Origin: Leclercia adecarboxylata
GTDB lineage: Bacteria; Pseudomonadota; Gammaproteobacteria; Enterobacterales; Enterobacteriaceae
Reading direction: 5' to 3'
DNA: 64,000 nt
Assembly: GCF_006171285.1 (NCBI RefSeq)
Contig: NZ_CP040889.1
Span: forward strand, 4,588,001 to 4,652,000
The translations under genes were made by a program, and so were the position numbers. Shown in pieces: positions 1 through 8,680 of this stretch. The notes beneath the pieces were generated by a model. It saw nothing but the letters and a program-made list of their open reading frames with translations. It had not been told where the DNA came from and made no database searches. The stretch's first letter is position 1. Each line of letters begins with the position of its first letter.

Positions 1-1
1 G

Positions 2-274
<273 letters not shown>

Positions 275-400
275 TCTATTTTCCGACGCGGGACATCAGA
301 TGCTGCAATACGTTTTTCTCTGAACGCATTCACTGTAGGCAGATTTATTTATGTCTACTACAGCCACAAACTGCTTGTGGTTATGAACTGAACTCATCAA

Positions 401-574
401 TTAGCGGCACGAACTATTTACTTCGATATGCATCACTTTCACTCCGTTATTTTTTGCGTCGAATATTAATTGCAGGTAGGATGCTTCGCCATGTTTTGCC
501 TTATCCATACGCAGAATGACTGGAAAGGCAGAATATTTCCGCGCGGAAGCAATCGTTTGTATTGCCGCTGCGGG
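401..574 (-). other. Possible gene remnant in the 345 bp gap before ansP
   Basis: The gap 275-620 holds no recognisable gene. On the minus strand one frame stays open for 57 codons after a stop at 575-577. Its composition looks protein-like (it includes KYSAFPVILRMDKAKHGEAS) and it ends at 401. The only ATG (506-508) would give 35 residues and has no Shine-Dalgarno sequence. I do not recognise the peptide. It may be the decayed end of a lost gene or chance. Confidence 0.2.
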
Positions 575-620
575 TTACGGACATCATGAAAGTGATTTTG
601 ACAGGTAAACAGGTAACTCA

Positions 621-2117
621 ATGAAAACAAGCAATAAAAGCGCAGCCGATCATCATGCTGCGAAACGTCGCTGGTTGAATGCCCACGAAGAGGGCTATCA
701 CAAGGCGATGGGCAACCGTCAGGTGCAGATGATCGCGATCGGCGGCGCTATCGGTACCGGGCTGTTTTTAGGCGCAGGCGCACGTCTGCAGATGGCGGGC
801 CCGGCCCTCGCGCTGGTCTATCTGGTGTGCGGGATCTTCTCCTTCTTTATTCTCCGTGCCCTTGGCGAACTGGTGTTACACCGTCCGTCCAGCGGCAGCT
901 TCGTCTCCTACGCCCGTGAGTTCCTCGGTGAAAAGGCTGCCTACGTGGCGGGCTGGATGTACTTTGTGAACTGGGCGATGACAGGGATCGTCGACATCAC
1001 CGCCGTGGCGCTGTACATGCACTACTGGGGCGCGTTTGGCGATGTGCCGCAGTGGGTGTTTGCCCTTGGCGCGCTGGCTATTGTCGGTACCATGAACATG
1101 ATCGGCGTGAAGTGGTTCGCCGAGATGGAGTTCTGGTTTGCGCTGGTAAAAGTGCTGGCGATCGTTATCTTCCTGGTAGTGGGTACCGTGTTCCTCGGCA
1201 CCGGCAAACCGCTGGACGGCAACATGACCGGCTTCCATCTGATCACCGATAACGGCGGTTTCTTCCCGCACGGCCTGCTGCCCGCGCTGGTGCTGATCCA
1301 GGGCGTGGTCTTCGCCTTTGCCTCCATTGAACTGGTGGGTACGGCGGCGGGCGAATGTAAAGATCCCGAGAACATGGTGCCGAAAGCGATCAACAGCGTG
1401 ATCTGGCGTATCGGCCTGTTCTACGTCGGCTCCGTGGTGCTGCTGGTGCTGCTTCTGCCGTGGAACGCCTATCAGGCGGGCCAGAGCCCGTTCGTGACCT
1501 TCTTCTCGAAGCTCGGCGTGCCGTACGTGGGCAGCATCATGAACATCGTGGTCCTGACGGCGGCGCTCTCCAGCCTGAACTCCGGTCTGTATTCAACAGG
1601 CCGTATTCTGCGCTCCATGTCGATGGGCGGCTCTGCGCCGAAGTTTATGTCGAAGATGAGCAAGCAGCAGGTGCCTTACGCGGGCATTCTGGCGACGCTG
1701 GTGGTCTACGTCTTTGGCGTGTTCCTGAACTATCTGGTGCCGTCGCAGGTGTTTGAGATCGTCCTCAACGTCGCGGCGCTGGGTATTATCGCCTCCTGGG
1801 CCTTTATCGTGGTGTGCCAGATGCGTCTGCGCAAAGCGATCAAAGAAGGCACTGCGGCTGACGTCAGCTTCAAAATGCCGGGTGCACCGGTTACCTCCTG
1901 GCTGACGCTACTGTTCCTCTTCAGCGTGCTGGTGCTGATGGCGTTCGATTATCCAAACGGAACTTACACCATCGCCACTATTCCACTGCTGGCGGTTCTG
2001 CTGGTAGCAGGCTGGTTTGGCGTGCGTAAGCGCGTGCATGAGATCCATAGCACCGCACCGGTACACCCGAATGATGAAAAGCGTGACGGTCCGCTGGTGG
2101 AAGAAGCATCAAGGTAA
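621..2117 (+). CDS. ansP: L-asparagine permease AnsP
   Basis: Inner-membrane amino acid/proton symporter of the APC superfamily (AAT family), about 12 transmembrane helices, 498 residues against 499 in E. coli. Residues from about 13 onward (AAKRRWLNAHEEGYHKAMGN) follow E. coli AnsP almost exactly, including the family signature GGAIGTGLFLGAG in TM1. The ATG at 621 is preceded by AGG seven bases upstream. The neighbours yncE and pqqU stand in the same relation as in E. coli, which supports orthology. A strong hairpin terminator follows directly, so it is probably monocistronic. Specificity for asparagine is inferred from the orthologue. Confidence 0.96.
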   Translation: MKTSNKSAADHHAAKRRWLNAHEEGYHKAMGNRQVQMIAIGGAIGTGLFLGAGARLQMAGPALALVYLVCGIFSFFILRALGELVLHRPSSGSFVSYAREFLGEKAAYVAGWMYFVNWAMTGIVDITAVALYMHYWGAFGDVPQWVFALGALAIVGTMNMIGVKWFAEMEFWFALVKVLAIVIFLVVGTVFLGTGKPLDGNMTGFHLITDNGGFFPHGLLPALVLIQGVVFAFASIELVGTAAGECKDPENMVPKAINSVIWRIGLFYVGSVVLLVLLLPWNAYQAGQSPFVTFFSKLGVPYVGSIMNIVVLTAALSSLNSGLYSTGRILRSMSMGGSAPKFMSKMSKQQVPYAGILATLVVYVFGVFLNYLVPSQVFEIVLNVAALGIIASWAFIVVCQMRLRKAIKEGTAADVSFKMPGAPVTSWLTLLFLFSVLVLMAFDYPNGTYTIATIPLLAVLLVAGWFGVRKRVHEIHSTAPVHPNDEKRDGPLVEEASR

Positions 2118-2130
2118 AAGCGTGAATTAA

Positions 2131-2161
2131 AAAAGGGAAGGCATAGGCCTTCCCTTTTTTT
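2131..2161 (+). terminator. Rho-independent terminator of ansP
   Basis: A 10 bp perfect stem (AAGGGAAGGC paired with GCCTTCCCTT, four-base loop) is followed by a run of T. A-rich sequence on the other side may let it work in both directions. Confidence 0.9.
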
Positions 2162-2162
2162 T

Positions 2163-2542
2163 GCCCGGCGGCGCTGCGCTTGCACGGGCCTACAAAACCG
2201 CACACACCGTAGGCCGGGTTGGGCGCAGCCGCCACCCGGCATGAAGACCGCACAGCCCTTTCGCCCGGCGGCGCTGCGCTTGCGCGGGCCTACAAAACCG
2301 CACACAACCGTAGGCCGGGTAAGGCGCAGCCGCCACCCGGCACGCAGACCGCACCGCCCTTTTGCCCGGCGGCACTGCGCTTGCACGGGCCTACAAAATC
2401 GCACACAACCGTAGGCCGGGTAAGGCGAAGCCGCCACACGGCATGTAAACCGCACCGCCCTTTTGCCCGGCGGCGCTACGCTTGCACGGGCCTACAAAAC
2501 CGCACACACCGTAGGCCGGGTTAGGCGCAGCCGCCACCCGGC
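2163..2542. repeat. REP/BIME array, four units of about 100 bp
   Basis: Four near-identical units start at about 2163, 2263, 2364 and 2465. Each has two inverted REP arms (GCCCGGCGGCGCT... and ...CAGCCGCCACCCGGC) around a short linker with CCTACAAAA and GTAGGCC. It lies between the convergent ends of ansP and yncE. Long frames that run through it are artefacts of the repeat. Confidence 0.93.
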
Positions 2543-2559
2543 ACAATCACGCGCGAAAC

Positions 2560-3621
2560 TTACAGCGCGATACGGATCACGTCATCCGGCTGGGTGGCTT
2601 CCTGCTGGCGGGTCGACTTCTGCTTCACCGTCACGTACAGGGTTTTACCGTCGGCGGAGAGCGCCAGGCTGTTCGGGAAGGTCGGGGTGTCGTGGGTTTT
2701 GGTCACTTTATAGGTTTTCGCGTCAATCACGCTCACCTTGCCCGCTTCACGGTGGGTAACGTAGGCTTCATCACGCGCCGGGTTGAACAGCACCGCCAGG
2801 GATTCAGGCGCGGCCACTTTGCTGATGACGCTGCCGTCTTTCAGGGAAACCACCAGCACTTCCGGCTGTTTGGAGTCGGTAATAAATGCGCGCTGGCCCT
2901 TCACGTCGAGGCTCAGGTTCAGGTAGAAGTGCTCTTTCCCGTCGTCCTGCAGCTTCTTACGCTCGATGATTTTGTTGGTGGCAGTGTCGATAGTCACCAG
3001 CTCGCCGTCGCCGTTAGTGGTGTACAGACGCTTCGCCTGCGCATCCAGCGCCAGGCCGGTGCTGAACTTGCCGGTACCGGAGATGGTCTCTTTCAGCTTC
3101 AGCGTTTCGCCATCCACCACCCAAATCACGCTCTCTTTACCGATGCCGGTAATGTACACGCTGTTGGTAGTGTCATCCGCGACCAGCTCGCGCGGCTGCA
3201 GCGGTTTTACCGTTTCGCTACGCTTGCGGTCATCAAGCACCAGACGGCCCTTCACGTCACCGGTTTTAGCGTCAATGGCGGTTACCGCACTGTTGGTGGT
3301 GTTACCAAACCACAGCGTCTGGGTGGCGTTGTTGATGGTGGCGCCAAACGGTTTCATGTCGCTATGAATGGCCTGCGTCACTTCCAGCGTCAGCGGATCG
3401 AGACGGTACACCACCCCACCTTTATCCGTTTTGCGGCTCTGGGTGGTGGCAACCCACAGCGCATTTTCCTGCTGGCTGACGGCCATCTCATATGCGCCTT
3501 TACCAACCGCTTTACGCAGCATCTCTTCTGCGGCATGAACATTAAAAGTACCGGCGACCAGCAGAGAACCCAACAGCAGTGAGCCACGCAGACGCGGCGA
3601 GCACAGGTGACGTAAATTCAT
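2560..3621 (-). CDS. yncE: Periplasmic seven-bladed beta-propeller YncE
   Basis: 353 residues, the same length as E. coli YncE, and very similar throughout (for example MLRKAVGKGAYEMAVSQQEN). An N-terminal Sec signal (MNLRHLCSPRLRGSLLLG, then a cut near VHA-AEE) is followed by repeated propeller blades with YVT-type motifs (YVTHREAGKVSVIDAKTY). The start at 3621 was chosen because GGGAG lies seven bases upstream; a longer frame from 3657 adds 12 residues with no support. The E. coli protein is secreted, iron-responsive and of unclear function. A Fur-like box lies 79 bp upstream, and pqqU is divergent. Confidence 0.95.
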   Translation of the reverse strand: MNLRHLCSPRLRGSLLLGSLLVAGTFNVHAAEEMLRKAVGKGAYEMAVSQQENALWVATTQSRKTDKGGVVYRLDPLTLEVTQAIHSDMKPFGATINNATQTLWFGNTTNSAVTAIDAKTGDVKGRLVLDDRKRSETVKPLQPRELVADDTTNSVYITGIGKESVIWVVDGETLKLKETISGTGKFSTGLALDAQAKRLYTTNGDGELVTIDTATNKIIERKKLQDDGKEHFYLNLSLDVKGQRAFITDSKQPEVLVVSLKDGSVISKVAAPESLAVLFNPARDEAYVTHREAGKVSVIDAKTYKVTKTHDTPTFPNSLALSADGKTLYVTVKQKSTRQQEATQPDDVIRIAL

Positions 3622-3699
3622 AACAACTCCCTTTTGAGTAAATGGTATCGCTGACATCGCTTCCGGCTGGCAAAGTCATCGCTTCGCCTGATTATTGAT

Positions 3700-3718
3700 G
3701 AGAATAGTAATCATTATT
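3700..3718. promoter_or_regulatory. Fur box between yncE and pqqU
   Basis: GAGAATAGTAATCATTATT matches 15 of 19 positions of the Fur consensus GATAATGATAATCATTATC. It sits about 80 bp before yncE and 169 bp before pqqU, so iron repression of yncE, and possibly of both genes, is likely. E. coli yncE is known to be Fur-regulated. Confidence 0.75.
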
Positions 3719-3886
3719 TATCTCAATGTGGAGTAATTCTTGCTCGCAACGGGCCCGTTCGCTGATTTAACCTACACTTGGGTTAACGCTATGTGCTGTT
3801 TTGGTTTTCAAAATATTTACAAAAGATTTACCATACACGCACATGTTCCATTTGGTTCGTCCTTTCCTTAACCGGTTTCTTAATCC

Positions 3887-6001
3887 ATGAAAATCTTTTC
3901 AGCCCGCAGGGCAACGCTTCCCCTGCTGTTGGTTCCTGTTGTGTTAGCCCCTGTCGCGGCGATGGCCGCCGACGAACAGACCATGATCGTCACCGCATCG
4001 CCGCAAACGCTCTCCGAGTTAGATACCCCTGCCGCCGTCAGCGTGGTAAACGGCGAAGATATGCGTCAGGCCGCGCCGCGCATTAACCTCTCTGAATCTC
4101 TCGGCAGCGTGCCGGGGCTACAGATCCAGAACCGGCAGAACTACGCCCAGGATCTCCAGCTCTCTACCCGCGGTTTTGGTGCCCGCTCCACCTTTGGGGT
4201 GCGCGGGATTCGCCTCTATGTGGACGGTATCCCGGCGACCATGCCGGACGGCCAGGGGCAAACTTCGAACATCGATCTCAACAGCATTGAGAGCGTGGAA
4301 GTGCTGCGCGGCCCCTTCTCCGCCCTGTACGGCAATGCCTCCGGCGGCGTGCTTAATTTGACCACCGAAACCGGACGTGAGCCGAACACCGTCGAGGCCA
4401 GCAGCTACTACGGCAGCTACGGCACCTGGCGCTACGGCATGAAGGCCACCGGTGCGATGGGCGACGGCACCCACCCGGGCGACGTGGATTACACCGTCTC
4501 GACCACCCGCTTCACCACCCACGGCTATCGCGATCACAGCGGCGCGCGCAAAAATCTCGCCAACGCCAAACTGGGCGTGCGCATCGACGACGCCAGCAAG
4601 CTAAGCCTGATTTTCAACAGCGTGGATATGAAAGCCAACGATCCGGGCGGACTGGACTATCAGGAGTGGCGGGACAACCCGCGCCAGTCACCGCGCGGGG
4701 ATCAGTACAACACCCGTAAAACCATCAAGCAGACCCAGGCTGGCCTGCGCTATGAGCGCCAGCTCAGCGCCCAGGACGACCTCAGCGTGATGGCCTACGC
4801 CGGTGAACGCGAGATGACCCAGTACCAGTCGATTCCGTATCAGCCGCAGCTCAGAGCCACCCACTCCGGCGGCGTGATTGATATGCAGCGCCACTATCAG
4901 GGGATCGACACCCGCTGGACCCACCGTGGGGAGCTGCTGGTGCCGATGACCTTCACCACCGGCCTGAACTACGAAAACATGAGCGAAGATCGTCGCGGGT
5001 ATGAAAACTACGTGATGAACAACGGGGTGCCGGACTACGGCGTCAAAGGGGCGAAACGCCGCGACGAACGCAACCTGATGTGGAACGTCGACCCTTACCT
5101 GCAAACCAACTGGCAGCTGACGCAGAAGCTCTCTCTCGACGCGGGCGTGCGCTACAGCTCGGTGTGGTTCGACTCGAACGACCACTACGTGCAGGGGGCC
5201 AACGGCGATGACAGCGGCGACGCCAGCTATCACAAATGGCTCCCGGCAGGCGCGCTGAAGTACCGCGTGACCGACGCCTGGAACCTGTATGCCGCAGCGG
5301 GTCGCGGGTTTGAGACTCCGACCATCAACGAGCTCTCTTACCGTACCGACAACCAGAGCGGCCTGAATTTCGGCCTGAAGCCGTCGACCAACAACACCTA
5401 TGAAGTGGGCAGCAAAACGCGCATCGGCAACGGCCTGTTCACCGCGGCGCTGTTCCGCACCGATACCGACGATGAGATCGTGGTCGATGCCAGCGCGGGC
5501 GGGCGCACCAGCTACAAAAACGCCGGTAAAACTCGCCGTCAGGGTGTGGAGCTCTCCCTCGATCAGCAGTTTGCTGAGAACTGGAAGCTGAAAATGGCGT
5601 GGACGTACCTGGATGCCACCTACCGCACCAACGTCTGTGGCGATGGCGACTGTAGCGACAACCGGATGCCGGGTATTGCGCGCAATATGGGCTATGCCTC
5701 CTTTGGCTGGCAGCCTGTCGAGGGCTGGTACGCGGGCTCTGACGTGCGCTACATGAGCGACATCATGGCCGACGACGAAAACAGCGCCAAAGCGCCGTCC
5801 TATACGGTTGTGGGCCTGAACACCGGGTATAAGTTCAACTACGGCAACTGGGGAATGGACGTCTTTGGCCGGGTGGATAACCTGTTCGACAAAGAGTATG
5901 TCGGCTCGGTTATCGTCAACGAATCGAATGGGCGTTACTACGAGCCTGCGCCGGGGCGTAACTACGGGGTGGGCCTCTCCGTCTCGTATCGCTTCGAGTG
6001 A
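3887..6001 (+). CDS. pqqU: TonB-dependent outer-membrane receptor PqqU (YncD)
   Basis: 704 residues. It has a signal peptide ending near AMA-ADE, a TonB box-like stretch (QTMIVTAS), a plug domain at about residues 45-155 (VEVLRGPFSALYGNASGGV) and a 22-strand barrel ending in aromatic YRFE, as expected for insertion by the Bam machine. E. coli YncD/PqqU imports the redox cofactor pyrroloquinoline quinone and also serves as a phage receptor. It is divergent from yncE as in E. coli. The function is taken from the orthologue; the family and location are clear from sequence. Confidence 0.93.
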   Translation: MKIFSARRATLPLLLVPVVLAPVAAMAADEQTMIVTASPQTLSELDTPAAVSVVNGEDMRQAAPRINLSESLGSVPGLQIQNRQNYAQDLQLSTRGFGARSTFGVRGIRLYVDGIPATMPDGQGQTSNIDLNSIESVEVLRGPFSALYGNASGGVLNLTTETGREPNTVEASSYYGSYGTWRYGMKATGAMGDGTHPGDVDYTVSTTRFTTHGYRDHSGARKNLANAKLGVRIDDASKLSLIFNSVDMKANDPGGLDYQEWRDNPRQSPRGDQYNTRKTIKQTQAGLRYERQLSAQDDLSVMAYAGEREMTQYQSIPYQPQLRATHSGGVIDMQRHYQGIDTRWTHRGELLVPMTFTTGLNYENMSEDRRGYENYVMNNGVPDYGVKGAKRRDERNLMWNVDPYLQTNWQLTQKLSLDAGVRYSSVWFDSNDHYVQGANGDDSGDASYHKWLPAGALKYRVTDAWNLYAAAGRGFETPTINELSYRTDNQSGLNFGLKPSTNNTYEVGSKTRIGNGLFTAALFRTDTDDEIVVDASAGGRTSYKNAGKTRRQGVELSLDQQFAENWKLKMAWTYLDATYRTNVCGDGDCSDNRMPGIARNMGYASFGWQPVEGWYAGSDVRYMSDIMADDENSAKAPSYTVVGLNTGYKFNYGNWGMDVFGRVDNLFDKEYVGSVIVNESNGRYYEPAPGRNYGVGLSVSYRFE

Positions 6002-6008
6002 TAATAAG

Positions 6009-6038
6009 ACCGGCAGCCCAGGCTGCCGGTTCTGTTTT
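6009..6038. terminator. Terminator after pqqU, shared with the convergent chemoreceptor gene
   Basis: A perfect 10 bp stem, ACCGGCAGCC with GGCTGCCGGT, is followed by TCTGTTTT on the plus strand. It ends in the short gap between two convergent genes. Confidence 0.85.
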
Positions 6039-7575
6039 ACGCCATCTGCGCCTGCTGATCGAGGCGGAACGCCGCCACCAGCGACTCCAGCAGACGGGCC
6101 TGATCTTCCAGCGCCCCTGCCGCCGTCGAAGAGGCTCCTACCAGCGAGGCGTTTTGCTGGGTGGTGGTGTCCAGCTCCATCACCGCACGGGAAATCTGCT
6201 CGATGCCGCGACTCTGCTCCTCGGAGGCCGAGGAGATCTCACCCATGATGTCATTCACCCGGGTCACCGAGTCCACCACCTGCTCCATGGTCTGCCCGGC
6301 TTTCGCCACCAGGTCGCTACCGGTTGAGATGCGGGAGACGGACTCGCTGATCAGCTGTTCAATATCTTTAGCCGCCTGGGAGCTGCGCTGGGAGAGGCTG
6401 CGCACTTCGCTCGCCACCACTGCAAAGCCTCGCCCCTGCTCGCCCGCCCGCGCCGCTTCAACGGCGGCGTTCAGCGCCAGGATATTGGTCTGGAACGCGA
6501 TGCTGTTGATGACCGCGGTGATATCGGCAATTTTTTGCGAGCTGGTGTTAATGTCGCTCATGGTGCTGACCACATCGCGCATGACGCGTCCGCCGTGGGT
6601 GGCGGTTTGCGAAGCTTCAGCCGCCAGCTGGCTGGCGTGACGGGCGTTATCGGCGTTGTTTTTCACCGTGGCGGTCAGCTCTTCCATGCTGGCGGCGGTT
6701 TGCACTACCGCCGCGGCCTGCTGCTCGGTGCGCGAAGAGAGATCGGTATTGCCTTCGGCAATTTCACTGGCCGCCAGCGACACCTGGGCCACACTGCTGC
6801 GCACCTCGCCAATCATCAGGCGCAGTTTGTCGTTCATCCGCCCCATCGCCCCGGTCAGTTTGCCCAGCTCGTCTTCGCCCTGCGGGCGGATTTCAGAGCT
6901 GAGATCGCCGCTGGCAATGCGTTCCGCAAGCTGAAGGTTGTGTTTGACCGGACGGGTGATCTGGCGGGTCACCCACCAGGAGACGAGGATGCCGAAGAGG
7001 ATCGCCGCCACTCCGATGATGGCGGTGATGGTGCTGGAGCTGTAGGCCAGCGAGTCGTTATGGGTTTTGACCAGGGCGATAATGTCGCGGATAGAGGCAC
7101 TGCTGTTATCCCCGGCGGTTTTGACCTTGTCTTCCGCCGCTTTCAGGGCTGCGGTGGCCGCCGGGTCGTTTTTGTCGGCGTTTAAGGCCGTCATTGCGGT
7201 CTGCATTTCGCTCACGCTGCTGCCAAACTGGGCCAGATGCCCGGCAATCGCGTCAACGATAGCCTTCTCTTTTGCCGTCCACTCCAGCTGCTGTGCCTCT
7301 TCGGTCAGTTCCGCGGCGTGTTTGACGTAGTTCGCCATCAGCTGGCCGGACTTTTCGTCACCGTTATAGAGGAATTTCAGGCGGTTAATCTTGGCCTGGA
7401 AGACCTCGATATTGATGTTGTAGATCAGGTTGGTTTGCTGGTAAACGTCGCGAATCTCTTTAAAGCGCTGCACGCTGAGCAGGGTCGAAACTGCCACCAG
7501 CAGCAATACCAGACCAAAACCTGCCGCGAGCTTTCTGCTCATTTTTATATTACGTAATCGTTGACTGACACTCAT
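6037..7575 (-). CDS. Methyl-accepting chemotaxis protein (Tsr/Tar-like)
   Basis: 512 residues. A first membrane helix (about 15-35) is followed by a periplasmic four-helix ligand domain (about 36-185), a second membrane helix ending in SWWVTRQITRPV, a HAMP linker and a long signalling coiled coil with the invariant hairpin tip around NILALNAAVEAARAGEQGRG. Flanking methylation helices are present. It ends in RLDQQAQMA and lacks the NWETF-type tail that tethers CheR and CheB to major receptors, so it probably behaves as a minor receptor. SD AAGGAG lies six bases from the ATG. A sigma-28 promoter precedes it. The ligand is unknown. E. coli has no receptor at this position between mcbR and yncD. 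Confidence 0.93.
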   Translation of the reverse strand: MSVSQRLRNIKMSRKLAAGFGLVLLLVAVSTLLSVQRFKEIRDVYQQTNLIYNINIEVFQAKINRLKFLYNGDEKSGQLMANYVKHAAELTEEAQQLEWTAKEKAIVDAIAGHLAQFGSSVSEMQTAMTALNADKNDPAATAALKAAEDKVKTAGDNSSASIRDIIALVKTHNDSLAYSSSTITAIIGVAAILFGILVSWWVTRQITRPVKHNLQLAERIASGDLSSEIRPQGEDELGKLTGAMGRMNDKLRLMIGEVRSSVAQVSLAASEIAEGNTDLSSRTEQQAAAVVQTAASMEELTATVKNNADNARHASQLAAEASQTATHGGRVMRDVVSTMSDINTSSQKIADITAVINSIAFQTNILALNAAVEAARAGEQGRGFAVVASEVRSLSQRSSQAAKDIEQLISESVSRISTGSDLVAKAGQTMEQVVDSVTRVNDIMGEISSASEEQSRGIEQISRAVMELDTTTQQNASLVGASSTAAGALEDQARLLESLVAAFRLDQQAQMA

Positions 7576-7583
7576 TCCTGGCT

Positions 7584-7611
7584 CCTTAAAAGGCGACTGT
7601 GCCTTTTAAGG
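7584..7611. promoter_or_regulatory. Perfect 11 bp dyad in the chemoreceptor promoter
   Basis: CCTTAAAAGGC and GCCTTTTAAGG flank a six-base spacer. The dyad abuts the sigma-28 -10 element and would overlap the transcription start, and one arm contains the Shine-Dalgarno sequence. Only about five bases of the distal arm would be transcribed, so a DNA-level operator fits better than an RNA hairpin. The bound protein is unknown. Confidence 0.5.
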
Positions 7612-7638
7612 TTATCGGCAGGCTTCCGGGTTATTTCA
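7612..7638 (-). promoter_or_regulatory. Sigma-28 (FliA) promoter of the chemoreceptor gene
   Basis: On the minus strand TGAA, then 15 bases, then GCCGATAA. The -10 is a perfect match to the FliA consensus (TAAA-N15-GCCGATAA), the spacing is exact, and only one -35 base differs. The gene begins 37 bp downstream. Late (class 3) flagellar regulation is therefore expected. Confidence 0.85.
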
Positions 7639-7754
7639 TAGTTAAGCTGGTCTTATCAGTAGGATAAAAAATAGCCTCTTCCGGCAGCGCGTTGTCTGCC
7701 GGAAAATAATTACTGAGCGAAATTAGCGCTATTACCGCTTCGCTTATTTAGCAG

Positions 7755-8423
7755 TTAGTTATCAAACTGTCTGATTAATATTTCATTCGCTTCGTCGATT
7801 ACTTTATCAATAGCCGTCCGGCTGGCGTTCTGATCGCCCTTCTCCAGCGCGTCAAGCAGTTCCTCGTAGCGGTAGGATTTGCAGGGAAGCACAAGGTCAG
7901 GATCGTACAGACAGTTAAAACAGGGCCCAATGCGCACCCAGAGCTGCTCGATAAGCGACATCAGGGTGGGCATGTCGGCATAGTGGTACAGCGTGAAGCG
8001 AAAGGCCCGGTTGGTATGCAGCGCGCGCTCCACTTCCCCGTTGCTCATCGCATCATGAAATTTCTCTGAGAGTTCGCGCAGCGTATCTAACTTTTCATCA
8101 GACATCTGATTGCAGGCCGCCGCAACCGCCATACACTCCAGTTCCTTGCGGATGGCGTTGACTTCGTTGTAACGCTCGAGCGTCACTTCCGGCACCAGAA
8201 AGGCCTGCGCCGGGGTAGCGTGCAGCGCGCCTGCGGAGACCAACCGCAGCAGCGCTTCACGAACAGGAGTAATACTGGTACCGAGTTTATCCGCAATCTC
8301 TTTAGTGACGAGCCGTGCCCCTGGTTTTAGTGCCCCGGCAATCAGCGCACTTTTGAGACTCATTTCCACCTGCATCGTCAGGCTCATTCGTTGAGCTTTT
8401 TCAAAATTATCCAAATCCAGCAT
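7755..8423 (-). CDS. mcbR: GntR/FadR-type regulator McbR (YncC)
   Basis: 222 residues. An N-terminal winged helix (about 10-75, with TSITPVREALLRLVSAGALH) precedes an all-helical FCD effector domain. The match to E. coli McbR (KPGARL, SITPVREALLRLVS, IEQLWVR) and the position between curA and yncD support orthology. McbR controls mcbA and colanic-acid-linked biofilm behaviour in E. coli. SD AGGA lies eight bases before the ATG. The upstream 257 bp is AT-rich and carries an inverted repeat that could be its own operator. Similarity is moderate, so the effector and targets may differ. Confidence 0.8.
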   Translation of the reverse strand: MLDLDNFEKAQRMSLTMQVEMSLKSALIAGALKPGARLVTKEIADKLGTSITPVREALLRLVSAGALHATPAQAFLVPEVTLERYNEVNAIRKELECMAVAAACNQMSDEKLDTLRELSEKFHDAMSNGEVERALHTNRAFRFTLYHYADMPTLMSLIEQLWVRIGPCFNCLYDPDLVLPCKSYRYEELLDALEKGDQNASRTAIDKVIDEANEILIRQFDN

Positions 8424-8536
8424 GTTCTATTCCTGTAACCAACACTTAACTTATATTCCACAGGCGGTTAAATACGGACCGCTGAGTATTTGATATATCC
8501 TGTATCTGCATGCCTGATTTACGTCAAAAGAAAACC

Positions 8537-8562
8537 ATCAATCAAAACAAAAATTGATTGAT
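8537..8562. promoter_or_regulatory. Inverted repeat in the mcbR upstream region
   Basis: ATCAATCAA and TTGATTGAT form a perfect 9 bp dyad with an eight-base A-rich spacer, about 115 bp before mcbR, in the AT-rich gap 8424-8680. It is a candidate McbR or H-NS-type site. No experiment supports either. Confidence 0.4.
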
Positions 8563-8680
8563 TAAATAATAAAAACCGTTTCGTATACTGCGTTTTGACT
8601 ATTCTATGCCTGTATAATTAAAGACATTATTTGAAATTTTGCACAGTTTAGTATGGCGGAATAATCCGCCATATACGTTA

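Noticed and set aside
1964..2455. 163-codon minus-strand frame with repeated AGWRL-like motifs
   Set aside because: It runs through the REP array; the internal protein repeats simply mirror the DNA repeats.
2692..3582. 296-codon plus-strand frame
   Set aside because: It is antisense to yncE, which matches a known protein along its length.
7584..7611. RNA hairpin hiding the chemoreceptor ribosome site
   Set aside because: With transcription starting near 7605 most of one arm would not be in the mRNA, so only a five-base stem could form.
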